Positions 43,260 to 55,847 of a DNA stretch of 64,000 nucleotides are shown here, piece after piece. The stretch covers positions 496,001 through 560,000 of the forward strand of contig JAHYIO010000007.1 in the NCBI GenBank assembly GCA_020543525.1, read 5' to 3'. The stretch comes from Coriolopsis trogii (Eukaryota; Basidiomycota; Agaricomycetes; Polyporales; Polyporaceae). Both the position numbers and the translations under genes were made by a program. Each line of letters starts with the position of its first letter. Positions within the stretch are counted from its first letter, which is position 1. The notes below the pieces were generated by a model. That model was not told where the DNA came from and made no database searches. It saw only the letters and a list, made by a program, of their open reading frames with translations.

Positions 43260-43850
43260 CCCTAGTCCGAGGTGTTGAGGGACTGACGCGGTACTTCGTT
43301 CCACAGACTCGGGTGAGCTGGATAGCTGTATGTCTAAGCTGGCACATCGAGGAAATACTTGGTCGAAAGAGACGTAACCTCTACTTGTCAGTTATAGCGT
43401 TGATTGCGTGAGAAGGATATGTGTTGGAAGGATGGACTGTCCAAACCGCGGCACCGCCTGAGTTGCCAAGGCGGCAGGTTACCCAGGCTCAGGGCAGGCT
43501 CCGGCCGGATCTGGTAACTCTAACGCCCGCCACCCGCCTGCAGTCGTGGCGCCAGACACGAGCTGGCCGATCGCACGTTAAGCGCCTGTCGAACACAGAC
43601 ACCACCACCTCCCACCTCACGCTCAGCTTGTCTGGATCCACGGCCAGGCAAGCATCGTAAACAAAATATCACACATATTCTCCGTCATACCACAGCTAGG
43701 GCGCTCCTGCATACGGTCCAGTACTTATGCGGCAGTGCTCGTCCACCTCATCTGCTACGTTCCCCACGACATCTTGCCGTGCTAGTAATGGTCCCTGCGA
43801 TGGCACATTTGGTATAATTGTCTAAGCATATTTACGAGCTATGATTCGCG
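43260..43850. other. Intergenic region, nothing recognised
   Basis: It contains only short unrelated frames. It lies between the repeat cassette and the 3' end of the aegerolysin gene. Confidence 0.5.
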
Positions 43851-43871
43851 ATGCCCACCTTGGTCCACTTC

Positions 43872-44382
43872 TCAACGAAAGTTGGGGTTGTTGAGCACGG
43901 TGACGGTGATGGTGCCCAACGCGCCGCTGTCCAAGTTCGCGCCCCAGGACTCGACGACGAACTTGTCGTTCACGTCGCTAATCTCCCACACGTTCCTCTT
44001 CTTCGACCAGGGGCAGTCCCACTTGAAGTGGCGGATCCTTGCACCATTCTCGTCGACGAGGTCAAACTGCCCGGTCGTCCCTTGGGCAGCGTTCTCCCTT
44101 CCGCACGCATTGAGCTGAAGTGCTTCCGATGGCTTGATCACAGCACCTTCATATCTGGAAGGCGGGATCTCCCTGTCCTTGTCTCCTGCAGTAGGGAGGA
44201 TGATTGCATAACGGCTCACGGGATGTACAAAGCAGAGAGCACGTACCAGCTTCATGCAGCTTGCCATGGTCTACTTTCAGGTTCTTCAGGGTGATGTCGG
44301 TCGTGCCGATGTTGCGTAGGAGGACGATGACCCACTGGGCGTATGCTTCGGGTCGAACGTCATCTCCATGGTTGTAAGGCAT
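43872..44382 (-). CDS. Aegerolysin family protein
   Basis: Aegerolysins are small beta-sandwich proteins that bind membrane lipids (sphingomyelin/cholesterol domains or ceramide phosphoethanolamine). Some pair with a MACPF protein to form pores, and others are linked to fruiting or insect defence. This one has two exons, split by a 61-nt intron (44186-44246, GTACGT...CTGCAG). The start at 44382 is followed by an AYAQWV motif, and the second exon has the Lys-Tyr/Arg-Tyr-Glu-Gly type segment, the conserved NACGR and the C-terminal HFKWDCPW and LDSGALGTITV regions. Length is about 150 residues, full size for the family. A TATA box (TTATATATTC, 44471-44480) lies about 90 bp upstream. No MACPF partner gene is seen in this window. 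Lipid specificity cannot be read from sequence alone. Confidence 0.9.
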
Positions 44383-44470
44383 TTCGAAGGAAGTATGAAA
44401 GTGGTTGCTCAGGGATGCAAAGCTTTGGATGATGTAGTTTGATGTCGAAGAGGGACACTGGCTTGCAGAA

Positions 44471-44480
44471 TATATAAGCC
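44471..44480 (-). promoter_or_regulatory. TATA box of the aegerolysin gene
   Basis: TTATATATTC on the minus strand, about 90 bp upstream of the ATG at 44382. Confidence 0.6.
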
Positions 44481-44651
44481 TACCTGCGTCTCTTGTGGTC
44501 CCTGAACACTTATTCTCATCTGTCGAAGACCCGGGAGCTCGTTATTTGACAGGTTTGTGCAACGTACTCCGAGGCTAAGATGATGGAAAGCGCTGTTGCC
44601 CTCCACAGGCCCTACAGCTCCCGTCGTGTTTCGGATGGTCACATGCCCCAT

Positions 44652-45275
44652 GCTATTCCCGGATGTCGTATGTCGCTACAGTCGAGTTTCAAGTACGCTG
44701 GATAGTGTTTTCTCTCGTTCGAGACTGGTCTTGCATACACGATGTCGGACGTTCCGCCAAAGGAGCCCAAGGACAGAGAGTGGTGAGCTGACAAGGGTCA
44801 AAGTGAGCGCGACTTGCGGCCTTGTAGTACAGCAACTGACATTTACAAGTAGTCATCTTCTACAGAGCCAGTCAACTATGGCACAAGGCCAAGATTAGCA
44901 TGCACTGCGCACCAATCTGTCGAAACAAGGCCCGCGCTTGGTGTCTATCAACCCAACACATACCCAGCGATTAGCCGCAGACCGTCGCCTCTTTCAGGCA
45001 CGCGGGTGAAACCAGACCCATCGGTCCGCTCTTCCAATGAAGGTGAGACGCGAGAATCTTGACACCGAGATACACCATTGCCGCCTTAAAGGGAGGTAAC
45101 ATGCATTTCATCGTGTAACAAACAGGACGGAGCAACCGGGCGGAATCCAAGACATTTCAAAGATTCCCGATTAGATAACTAGCAATGTGTGACAAACTGT
45201 AAGGTACGGTACATGCAACAATAGTGCAGAGAGAAGATACCATAAATAAGGGGACGTCGTCGTCATCGTTCAAAC
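44652..45275. other. Intergenic region, nothing recognised
   Basis: Short frames only. It contains the upstream flank of the aegerolysin gene and the 3' flank of the SH3 protein gene. Confidence 0.5.
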
Positions 45276-48200
45276 TCAATGAACGTGTATCGCTTGTTGG
45301 AGCAATTCGTCCAGCGTCTAAATCACAGCAAATGCAGTCAGCATTGCACTGCCAAAACAACTATTCACCAACAACACGCACCTGGTCCATCTCCTCGAGC
45401 TGCCTGAACGTGCTCGCATAGATGTTCCTGATCTCCGGATGGAGCTCAGCTGCGTTGATCGGCTTGCCGAACAACATGTCTTCCACCGGGTCCAGCGGTG
45501 CATACTCGGGTATCTTGTGGTTCAGCGACGCACGCATTTCAATGACCGCGACCATCTCGTTCAGCCCAAAGTCATTCTTCGGGAGGACCAGCTTCGGCTT
45601 GTTCTCCCTCTCGTGCATCGATGGCATCGTGCCAGCTGGAGGTACAGGTGATGAAGGCGTCGCCGTGCGATAGTCGGACACGGCGGAAGCGAACGATAAT
45701 TGTCGCTCGTGAGGTAGGGGATTGCCACGGGCGCGATTGCTCGCAGTAGGTGTCGCAGTGTGTGAGCGAGAGTACTCAGACTCGCCGGGGCTTGCTGTGC
45801 GATAGCTCGAAAGTCGGGAGACCGTCGGTGAACCAACACGCTGGCCAGATGCTGAGGGGGCACGGCCCACATCTCGTGCAGTAGGGGTAGTAGTGCGAGA
45901 CGTCGACATATCTTGGAAAACATCATTGGCCGAGTACCTCGAGTCTGTACTCGAGCGCACCGAGTCTACGGTTTGGCCAGACGATGATTGCGACATCGGG
46001 GCCCTGCCCGTCTCCTTCTCGTGCTTGATCTTGTTGAGAACGCGATCGAGCTTTGCACCGAGCCCATCCTTCCCATGAGCGAGCACACCATGAAGCAAAT
46101 CATCGCCAGAGATGTTGGACTTCTGACCTGCGGGGCCAACCTCGCCTCGCCACTCCGACTCGACGATGTCACTGATATCATATGTCTCGCCGTCAGGCTC
46201 CACATATGAGTAGCGCATCCTGTCGTCCACCTCATAACGCGAGCTACGAATCATGGCGTTGCCCGGGAGGAGGACGTCCAAGCCGCGTGTAGAGTTCGCC
46301 TGTGCCGACAAGATCGCACGCTGATTCGCTCGTGTCGCGGCGCGTTGAGCAGCAATGATATCCTGTTTGGACAGCTGCTTCTTGGGCTCGTCATGAGTGG
46401 TTGTGTCCGACGCTGTGCTCGAGCTAGCGACCGACTCGCGCAGCTGCTGGAGCGCGAGCTCGTCCAGAGGTGCAGACGAGCGGTGGCGAGAAGAGGACGT
46501 GCGATATGCAACAGCACGACGAAGGATAAAGACGGGATCGTCTGGTCGCACGTCGTCGGCAGAACCAAGGAGAAGTTGCGCCGAGTCGATAGATCGGCGC
46601 TTGCTGTCGCTGAACCTGCGGTCCATTTGGCGATATGCAGGCGGGCGAGGGAAGGCGTCGATGACTTTGCTGGACGGAGGTAGTTCGCGTTCTAGGAAGC
46701 ATATGAGTCAGTAGACCGTTCCAAAACGTCTTTCATACCGACGACCGAACCTTTGCCATTGATCTCCACAGCGAGACCATAGCGAACGCGCGAAGAGCTC
46801 CTTCGCTTCGTCTGTTTGTCCTCGATTTCATCCCCGCCATCGACGACGCCCTCCGGGATGCCAAACCGGTCCAAGCCCTGCTCGATGACCTCAGCAACTG
46901 TGATGTTCTTCGGGAACACGAAGATCTTCTTGCGCAAGGTCTGCGAGACACCAGGAGACGGCACCTGACTCGCTTGAGGCCGATTCCGAAGCGTGTTCTT
47001 GAATACGATCGCCTCCGTCTGCGGGTCAAAGACCATGTCGTCGGGGAGATCGTCGGGGTAGATGACGAGCTGAAGCCCGAACCGGAAGGAGGGCGAGCTG
47101 AATCGCTCGGGCGGGACTGCACTTCCCCCATTCGTGGATACAGTGAGGAAATGACCGCGCCCGCGCGTCGACTCGTTATCACCATCGATACTCTCTGCAA
47201 GGAGCGTCTCATCTCCCTCCTCCATGATACTCTCGTCGTTCCCTCTACGATTCAGGTAGAACTTGACCTGAGAATCGTCCGTAAAATCGTTCATGGACAA
47301 CTTCTTGATGGCAGGATGCATGGAGAGATTGCTCGCCACAGAGCTTATACTGCCCACTGAACTGCGCTTGACCTTGGGAAGCTCCAAAGCGGCCTCGACA
47401 AGAGATTCAAACACACCGAGTGGCCTCTCCTCGGGACGAAGCACAGCCGAGGAGCCCTCCACTTGCTTGATGGTGAGGTAATAGTCCTTTTCGTCCTCGC
47501 CAGCAGGCAAGCGGAAGCGCTGGATCGCCTGCCGGACAAGATCGGATGCAGTCGTGGAAGAGTTGAGCAACACGGTCTTGAACGTCGCCTCCGTCTGGAG
47601 ATGGTCTCCGGCGAAGACACGGACGACGCTGAGGTCCGGTAGGCCCACTCCCTGTCCATCCATGGATGTAGGTGACAAGACCAATGAGCCTGGACGAGGG
47701 CGAGAGCCACCCGCGGATAGACCAGACATGGAGCTCGTGGACGAAGTCAACGACATTGACCCTGGCATGACTGCCGATGCCGACTGGAGACCATACGAGG
47801 GCTGCGCCTCTGGAGGCGAGGCGGGCGAGCGGTTGAGATATTGCTGATAGAGCGCCTGTTGCTGCTGGTCGCGTTGGCGGAGCTGCGATGCATGTTGGGA
47901 GATCTGCACCTGCACAGGGGCACCGTCCTGGGCGCCTTGGGATTCTGCCGATTGTGATGAGATGCCTTGCTGCAGACTCCGACGGGGATCGGTTGAGTTC
48001 TTCTGCTGCATAAGAATGGCCTGCTGCTGTTGCTGGCGGGCACTGGCGGTGACGGGCGAGCTACCCTCGGAAGAAGTCATGGGTGAGGCACGGGCTGCCG
48101 ATCGACCAGACTCCTCTGACTCGCGCGATTGGGAGTCGATACTGGTGGCGCTACCTGTATCCGACTTGTCCTTGCCCTTCTCTTTCTTCCGTCCAAAGAG

Positions 48201-49574
48201 CCCACCAAAGACGCCGCCACTCTTCTTCTTTTTGTCCTTGTCTTTGCCGCTTTCATCGTCGGTGGTATCTTGAGCACGATCGCGATCCTTGCGCAACTTG
48301 CCGCCATTGGGCTTCGAAGGGTTGGCATCACCTACGGAAATCGTAGACGTGACCTTGTTCTTGGGAGCGCCACCGGGGCCTTGGGAGAGATTTGCCTTCT
48401 TCCGGGCAGCCTCCTCGAGAGCCTCGATTTCTTCGCGGGTTCGCTTGCGCTCCTCAGAATGTTGCTGCATGATAGCAGAGGGAAGAAGTGGGCCAGGTTG
48501 TGCAGAGGCGGCGTAGTCGTCTACTCGAGCGACAGCAGGGGTCATGGAGAGCTTGCGGGTCTCGGTAGCTTGGGCAGGATCCAGGGTTCGGCCGGGTGAC
48601 ATGGGAGAAACGGGGGAAGGTTCATCCTGCACGATGATCATCTTTTCTCTAGCGTTCTGCGTGCGAAGAGGCTGTACGAGATTCTGGGGGACGCCTTGCT
48701 CTGGTCGGCGGGAGGGATCGAGCATGTCAGATTGAGCAGCCTGGAGTAGGCGCTCGCGTTGCATTTCTTCAGCGGTTCCATCCTCCCAACTCATTCCGTC
48801 GTCTGGCTCCATCACTGAGGGGGGTGCGGAATCACCGCCACGCACGGTACGCTCGTGCTCCTCCCATTCGTCGGCCAGTTCTGGGTCCTCGTCCTCGTAA
48901 TCTTCATCGTCCCATTCGATGTCCTCCTCCTCCTCTTCGTCCTCATTCCAGATAGCGGGTGCATAACGATGGACGCCGAAAGCTGGCCTGAAATGAACGC
49001 CCTTGGATTGCCGAGGAAGCGGCGGACGACCAGGAGTAGGAGAAGGGGTTTGGGCCTGGTTCGAGCCGGCACGAGAGGACAGGAGTCTGTCGCGGGACTC
49101 TTGAAGCTCTGCTTGGGTAGCAGATGCGAGCTGTCACGAAGTGGAAACCGTCAAAGGGGGTCAGAGGATAGGAGCGGGCAGACTTACATCAACGTTGCGG
49201 TGCTTATTGAGTCTGGCAAGACGCTCGAATGGAGTCTCGATGTTTTCTGCGGGTATGTAGCCTACTTCTTGTGTTTTGAGAACGCGGACGAGCCACCAGT
49301 AGGAGTTGCTGTCATCCATCAAGAAGAGAGAGTCGCCCTTGACGACGTTGGCTTGGCCCTCGACGGTAGCAGCAAAGCTATGAAGAGCGTAGACGAGGTC
49401 AAAGTCGATGGACTCATTGGGTATGGAGAGGGAAGACGAGCCATCATCGTCATCCATGAAGTCGAGGTCCCTGTCCTCGCCATCAGAGTCGTCTTCGAGG
49501 ACGGAATGCTCCTCGTCGGAGTGGTAAACGTGGTCTTGATGCATCTGGTGTTGGACGAGATGGTCGTCGGACAT
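45276..49574 (-). CDS. SH3-domain polarity protein of the Tea4/Bud14 type with a Ras-association-like region
   Basis: Tea4/Bud14 proteins link cell-end microtubules and formins to polarised growth and recruit PP1 phosphatase. The start MSDDHLVQHQMHQ (49574) opens an acidic stretch. An SH3 domain (about residues 58-118) with FDLVYALHSF, the SNSYWWLVRVLKTQEVGYIPAENIE core and FERLARLNKHRNVD closely fits Tea4/Bud14. Exon 2 (to about 46740) is low-complexity with acidic, Gln-rich and KKKSGGVFGGLFGRKKEKGK segments, then a Ras-association-like module (SVVRVFAGDHLQTEATFKTVLL ... YYLTIKQVEGS). Exon 3 holds coiled, charged sequence with DISDIVESEWRGE and ELHPEIRNIYASTFRQLEEMDQ. Exon 4 adds TLDELLQQAIHVH. 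The total is about 1,375 residues and four exons. SH3 identity is firm; the RA assignment is by pattern only. Confidence 0.8.
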
Positions 49575-50531
49575 TGGGAATAGAGGAGGTCGCTAAGGGG
49601 AAGAAGGAGACCGCGAGGCTAGGAAGGCGTGTGAGAAACGATAGAGACTAGGAAGGGCGCAGTGGGATTCGAAGGAGACGGAGAGAGACGAGGGGAGTGC
49701 TGGCACTAGAGAAACACAAGGCAGCTAGTGCCAGACGTGAAAGCGAGAAATAGAAAGCAGGCGCAACGACGACGAGGACGGCGAGGAGAGACGGGAGGAG
49801 CACGAGCTGGAGACTTGGTGAAGGCGACGAGGAGAGACTGAACACCGACGAGCGCGAGCCAGAGCCCAGCGGCTGCGAGCGCGCGTCTCCCGGGCCTCTC
49901 TTGCCATACTGGGCCGTATTTGACACTCATCCTCTCCCCATCCGCATCCGGCGGTCTCGGACGCCCATGATGGCCATATGTTTATTGTTCATTCGCTCTG
50001 TAGGTGTAAACGAAGGCGTGGACACTCGGCCAGCGTGCATCTCCCGACCACCGTCTATGACACAAGTCATTGATCCTACGCAAGTTCTCTGTCTGCGCCT
50101 TCAAATGGTGGCATGTATGTTCCAGCGGCTTAATACTCATCCTCACCAGTTCCTAGCCGTTCCCGCCAGAAGTGAACGATGCCGACGCACCTCCCTTCCA
50201 TCAGTCATCCACTCACTCCCTTGCGACCGTTACGACCTCGGCTACCACTTAGTCGTACCCATCGACGCCGACTGAACCTTTATGCACTCGTACGCAAATC
50301 TCGTCTAACTGTCCCCGATCAATGACTAACATGTTCTCTCTCACTTGTCCCATTTGGTTTGGTCCATCTCTGTCCAGGCCCGGTGTACATCCATAGCCGG
50401 TCTTCACCTTTGCTTGCTCCATCCGCGTCGTATCGTCTATATAAAACATAGACCCACGCGGTGTCCACGCCTCTCTAGTGTCCCCACATATTTTGACTCG
50501 ACTCTTCCTTCGTCAAGTACTGGTAGCCATT
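49575..50531. other. Bidirectional intergenic region
   Basis: There is no gene here. A TATA box (CTATATAAAAC, 50438-50448) serves the P450 gene on the plus strand. The 5' flank of the SH3 protein gene on the other side is purine-rich on the plus strand. Confidence 0.6.
50438..50448 (+). promoter_or_regulatory. TATA box of the plus-strand P450
   Basis: CTATATAAAAC lies about 90 bp before the ATG at 50532. Confidence 0.6.
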
Positions 50532-52682
50532 ATGGCACTGTCTCTCCCTCACTTTCCGGCCAGCGACATCTTCATCGTCCTTGTCTCCACTGCCTTGGTG
50601 AGCACTGAGCACCACCTCTTTCCTCCAGACACCGTCTCGCACTGCAACCGCTAGATGAACTTCCCTATAGGTGTCACATCAAGTCTTCAAGCGCTACGAG
50701 CCCGACGGATTCCTCGCCCATTTCCTTCTTCTCATCGTCCCTCCTGCACTCTCTACTCTCTTCCTCTCGCCTCACTTTTCCTTCCTCTCAGCCACCTTCC
50801 TCTCGTTCACAACATACTTCTTGGCTCTCATTGCCTCCCTCTTTGCCTACCGTCTTTCTCCTTTGCACCCCCTCGCACGATACCCTGGCCCAGTCTACCT
50901 TAAGCTCTCCAAGTTCCCGACCACATGGGTTGCTAGCAAGGGCACACAGCACAAATACATAAAGGCTCTCCATGAGCGCTATGGAGACGTCGTAAGAACC
51001 GGTATGTAGAGGACCTATATCGTCCACGTTACTCTCCCAACCCAAGCTCATGACCAGGTCCGAATGAGCTTTCCGTCCGCGACTCCGACGCTCTAGTCGG
51101 AATCAACACGTTGCCTAAGGGTCCCAGTGAGTCTTCTCGCGTTCGTATCCCCCTGAACCCGTACTCATCTTTCGCAGGATGGATCAATGCCAAGATGTCC
51201 TTCAGCGATACCAACTCTCTCATCGCAGAACATAACACGCACGAGCATGCACGGCGGCGTAAGCCCTGGAACCGCGCGTTCAATACCGCGGCCATCAAAG
51301 AGTACGAGGAAGTCATTGCGAAACGTGTCTCTGAGCTCGTCGACGCTCTCGCCAGTCAGAAGTCGGCCGTTGATCTGGGCAAATGGATCAGCTGGTGGTC
51401 GTGAGCGTCCTTTCCTTGTGCCATCGATCATCTCGATTCTTACCACATACTGTTCAGTTATGACTTCATGAGCGACATGGTGTAAGCCGCGTTACCTCCG
51501 TCTAGTGGCCCAGCTCAAATTGTCCCACAGGTTCGGCGGAGGATCCGAGATGATGCGTGATGGAGATGCAGGCAGCAACTGGCATGTTCTCAACGAAGGT
51601 ATCGCGTGAGTTATGCGGCATGCTGTACGCAAGGCAATCTCTCATTGTTTTCGGCAGTTCCTTCCACGTACTCGGGCAGATTCCCTGGGCAACTATCTAT
51701 GCCCGTCGCGTCCCCGCGCTCGCAACGATGATCCAGCGGATGGTGAAGCAAGGCGTCGGTCTTGCGTCTCAGCGTCTTAAGGCCGGTTCCGTCCGTCGCG
51801 ATCTGTTTTACTATCTGGTACGCCAACTTCCTGAGACTTGGTGTTTTGATACTAATTCGTACACAAGAACAACGAGGATGGTGCGGAAAGCAACCCCCCT
51901 CCCTTCAAAGAAGTTGTCTCCAATGGTACCCTGGCTATGGTTGCGGGCTCAGATACCACCTCTATTGCACTCTCCAACTTGTTCTACTTTATCCTCAAGG
52001 ACGGTGACGCATACAAGCGCCTCCAATCCGAAGTTGACAGCTACTTCCCTCCTGGTGAGAACGCCCTCGACGCCAAGCATCATCCAAGCATGCCGTTCTT
52101 GAATGCGGTCATGTAAGCGGTTCGTCGACTGCAGTCAAATACGCATACTCAGTGGATGTTCACAGCAACGAGACACTCCGTCTCATACCCATCGTCCCGG
52201 ACGGAAGCCAGCGGGTAGTCCCCAAGGGCTCAGGCGGCCGCGCTGCAGGTCCCTAGTACGTATCCCGCTCTCCCGTCCGCACCATTCACTTCATATCTCA
52301 CTCTACGAGAACAGCTACATCCCAGAAGGCACCGTCACCTACGTCCACTACTTCTCCCAAAAACTTCTCTCCCGCCACTGAGTCCTTCTGGCCTGACCGC
52401 TGGCTCCTCGCCGCCGACGAGACGCCCTCCGCATCCGCCGCCATGCGTCCGGATGGCTTCGTCCACAACCCCGCCGCCTTCGTCCCCTTCTCCTTCGGCC
52501 CGAACAACTGTGTCGGGAAAGCGCTCGCGCTTCAGGAGATGCGCATGCTCGTCTGTGCGCTCATCCAGAAGTTCGACATGCGCTTCCCGGACGGCTGGAA
52601 TGCGCAGCAGTACGAGGATGGCTTGATGGACTTCTTCACCGTCCAGAAGCCTGAGCTCAGAGTGGTCGTGATGCCGAGGTAG
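50532..52682 (+). CDS. Cytochrome P450 monooxygenase (membrane-bound)
   Basis: This ER-anchored haem-thiolate oxygenase works with a P450 reductase; the substrate is unknown. The start MALSLPHFPASDIF leads, through an intron (GTGAGC...TATAG), into two or three hydrophobic N-terminal segments (FLLLIVPPALSTLFL, FTTYFLALIASLFAY) before the hinge HPLARYPGP. The C-helix region has HARRRKPWNRAF. The I-helix is VAGSDTTSIAL (about 51945), the ExxR is NETLRLIP (about 52165), the PERF-like element is FWPDRWLL, and the haem loop is FSFGPNNCVGKALA with the axial Cys at about 52510. It ends VVVMPR. About ten short introns are inferred from frame changes. A family such as CYP5037 or CYP620 cannot be assigned safely. 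Confidence 0.9.
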
Positions 52683-52974
52683 ACTTGAGGATGCGGCGAT
52701 GGTGCTTCCCGGTCACATCCTGCGAATGCTTCCATGATCGTCTGTAATTTCTCCACAGATGCAAGATTTACCTTACGGGCGTGTTCTTGTTGATAATACA
52801 ACCTTCCATACTTCCTACAGGTCCGAGGTCTGTCCTGATACGCTGAAGTCCCAATACTCCGAACTCTTAACGAATGACTATCCTACACGAATACTCCGCA
52901 ATTGCGCGCCTTCGCCAAAGCAGGCGGTACAATTCTGAATGCACGCCGACTATGCCACCTAATGCCTCCGGCTT

Positions 52975-54731
52975 TCAAACCGCATGAGACGACTGCATCC
53001 GACCGAGAGTGTATACTTCGTGTTCAGCGCGGTGCGTACCAGTAGATCCACCGGATCGTGGGTCAACACCCGCCACAGCTTCCTCTGTACATGTCGAAAG
53101 TTCTTCTACATGTGTCGTAGACTCGTGATTCGTCGGCTGCCCGAACCGCATAGTGTCGACTGTCTTCGTGCCTGTGCAGAAAGCTATATCTGTGAGGGTG
53201 GGCTCGGTGACCCGCTTGTTCAGGCGCTGCAGATTGAACAAAGATCGAGAGGTTAGCACGATGGTTATACTGCAATGAACGACACTTTAGATGAGCTGCC
53301 GAGAAACACGGGCATCGGGGACAGCGCACGGGTTCGTGAGTTCGGTGACCAGACTGCCGCCGCCGTTGTAGATGGTGTTGACCTACGAAAACCCACGGAA
53401 CATCAATAAGACATGCTTACAAGTCGTAGCTTCGCTTACCTGAAGGAGCGTGAGGGTGAGGTGTATGATGTTCAAGAATAGGAGCACGCTGTACAGGATC
53501 CCCAGATATCAATGAGGACACGAGGGGCAACGCAGAAGAACATGATTCTGACACAAAACTCATGGATCCTGCGATAAGTCAGTTATGGGTTATTTGTGGT
53601 ACGGACATGCGAATTCACCATCAAGGATAAGCAGGTCGAGGAAAGATAACCTGGAGCGAGCGGCCATCCTCCGAAGCTGCCTGGTCTTGAAGGCCGCTAT
53701 TGCGATGATGATTATGACGATGGTGTCCGCAGCAATGACGCAGACACGGGTCATTATTATCACTACCGTAGATGCTGGTCAGATATAAGTTCGATGCAAA
53801 TATTCTCGTCCAAGACATACGCCTGAGCGGGGGTTAGCAGGTGGGCTTGTGAAGAGCTGGGATACGTACGGTACAGTGGTAGATTGTGGAGCCACAATGT
53901 TGACGTCGCATCCGCGGATTATGTCCTGAAAAGTCTGGAACCATGCAATACGGACCTAAGGGTTCCCGCGTCGTCAACATCATCAACCAGTGCACGTCGG
54001 ACGATCGACTTGCCAGATTCACAACAAACGGTGCACAGGACAAGGTGAACACAACCACCGCAATGTATAACGTCTTCTCACTAAGTGCATAAACACGAAG
54101 TGCAGAAAAGGCTAGCACGCAAGCGTAGTCCAAATAAAGTCAACAGGATGCTTATATGTTATAGAAGGCTGTGTGAGACAACTCACTTGCCCAAGGCAAA
54201 TATACGGATACGTCGACAACTTGTGCAGCAACCACGAAATTATGGCAGCTGCTCCGGTGTCAACACAGGGTATATGATTGCGTGACAAGAGCAAGGTACC
54301 TACACCTGTGGTGGACGTCGATCTTTGAATATAAAGGCATGAAAGGGTGAGACGCACTTGCGGGTGATTGTAGGTGAATGAATCGAACAGAAATGGGGAC
54401 CTCAATACAGTCGCTAAGAGGCAGACGTATCGGTTGACGAAGAAGAGAGTTGATGCGCCTCCGAACTTCCGCCTCCAGAAGAGAACCACCTCTTCCTCAA
54501 GGGTTATAATATGTTCATAAAACAAGAGTGCTGCGAGAGACACGCTCAGTGACATGAGAAAAGCGGCACCTGAAAGATCTGCGTACCGAGCACGGCGAGG
54601 TCGAAGTTGTTGACGAGGCGGCTGTAGTACACCACTGGTGTGAGGGATTGAAGGACGACGACAAATAGGGCAGAAAATCACTAGACGATGAGATCGTTGA
54701 TTATGTAGTCAGGAGAAGGAATCGTTGACAT
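52975..54731 (-). CDS. DUF6533-type seven-membrane-segment protein
   Basis: This is an Agaricomycete-expanded integral membrane family of unknown role, usually near 300 residues. The start MSTIPSPDYIINDLIVY (54731) is joined by a splice to RLVNNFDLAVL, then by another to ALLFYEHIITLEEEVVLFW, the hallmark of the family. Later exons give FVNRYVCLLATVL, a segment with ALRVYALSEKTLYIAVVVFTL, FVVNLASRSSD, a short hydrophobic helix read as LYSVLLFLNIIHLTLTLLQ, and SLFNLQRLNKRV near the C-terminus. The end is MQSSHAV then a stop. At least six introns of 45-65 nt are needed, and the middle exon borders are approximate. Substrate or ligand is unknown. Confidence 0.75.
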
Positions 54732-55690
54732 GTCTGGGCTAAGTTCTTGCTTTGTGAGAGGACAGAGGAGAACCTAGAGGGACGGTTGGTGCTGGCCAGG
54801 CAGCTCTCAGCGTCGGAGGGCTCAAATGGAGAGAGGGGGGAGTGACATGAAAAGGAGGAGAGCACCGAGCCGTAGCCGACTCCATGCTTATCTATGGCTG
54901 GTGTGCTAGTCACGACGCTGGTGTAGCCGGGTCGTAATCCCGTCTGTTTCATAAGATCGCACCGCGGGCCTCGCTTACTGTCGTACGGTTTTGCCCTGGA
55001 AATAGTCTGATAGTATGTCATCGATACATAGTATCTTTGATGATAGCTGGGGTACATGTGCTGACCACCGACGCCGCACTAGTGTATGTGCCTGAATGCC
55101 GAACATGCAGTACTAGTAGTTTTGAGGGCGGTGAATGGGCGGCCACTGCTAGCCAATTCCAGTTACCGAGTTCTCGACGTTGATGGATGTGAGCGGGTGT
55201 GCACTCTGGCCATCGAGCGCAAAACATTGATGGGCGGAGCAAAGACTGAGGATCGATGCACAGCGCTGGACACAGCACTCGTGTGTACATAGATCTCAGA
55301 TCGAGTCCCATCGTGTCTGACGAACTCCTCCTACCCATATCCACCAGAAAGTACACCAACAAAACGAAAGCGAAGACGACGTGGTTGCAGGAGCGGCGGT
55401 ACATGCCATCTTACTGTGATGACCATGACTTGAGAAACTGCGAGTTTCCGTCTAGGGCCATGTTCTACGAGGTGAGTCGTCACCAGTTGCGACAAGATAT
55501 CAATCATTCTGATACATAGCTGTTGGTACCCAGAGTTCATTGTCCCACCGCAAACTATATAGACTCATGATGACTGCACATTTCCAGACTTGTAATCCTA
55601 TAGGTCAGTATCCCCGGTCTGTACATACATTCACCCGCTATGTGAAAGCCTCAGCGCGGTTCGCTCGTCATGCTCGTGAATGACGTCCAC
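54732..55690. other. Intergenic region, nothing recognised
   Basis: Only short frames are present, with no repeats shared with the cassettes to the right. Confidence 0.5.
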
Positions 55691-55767
55691 AGTCCGCAAC
55701 GCAACCGAAACCAAGGTCGGCTTTCCCTTCCGTGTCCGCCTCCGTAGACCAAATCACAATGTCAGCC

Positions 55768-55774
55768 TATATAA
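55768..55774 (+). promoter_or_regulatory. TATA box of orphan gene copy B
   Basis: TATATAA lies 80 bp before the ATG at 55848, in the block shared with copies A and C. Confidence 0.6.
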
Positions 55775-55847
55775 CGTTTCCTGTCGCCCAACTTGCTGCC
55801 ACACTTATAGCATACCCTCCACCACTCTAATACCCCCATCCATCATC

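Noticed and set aside
44409..44651. Minus-strand frame upstream of the aegerolysin
   Set aside because: It lies across the TATA box and 5' leader of the aegerolysin gene and has no domain content.
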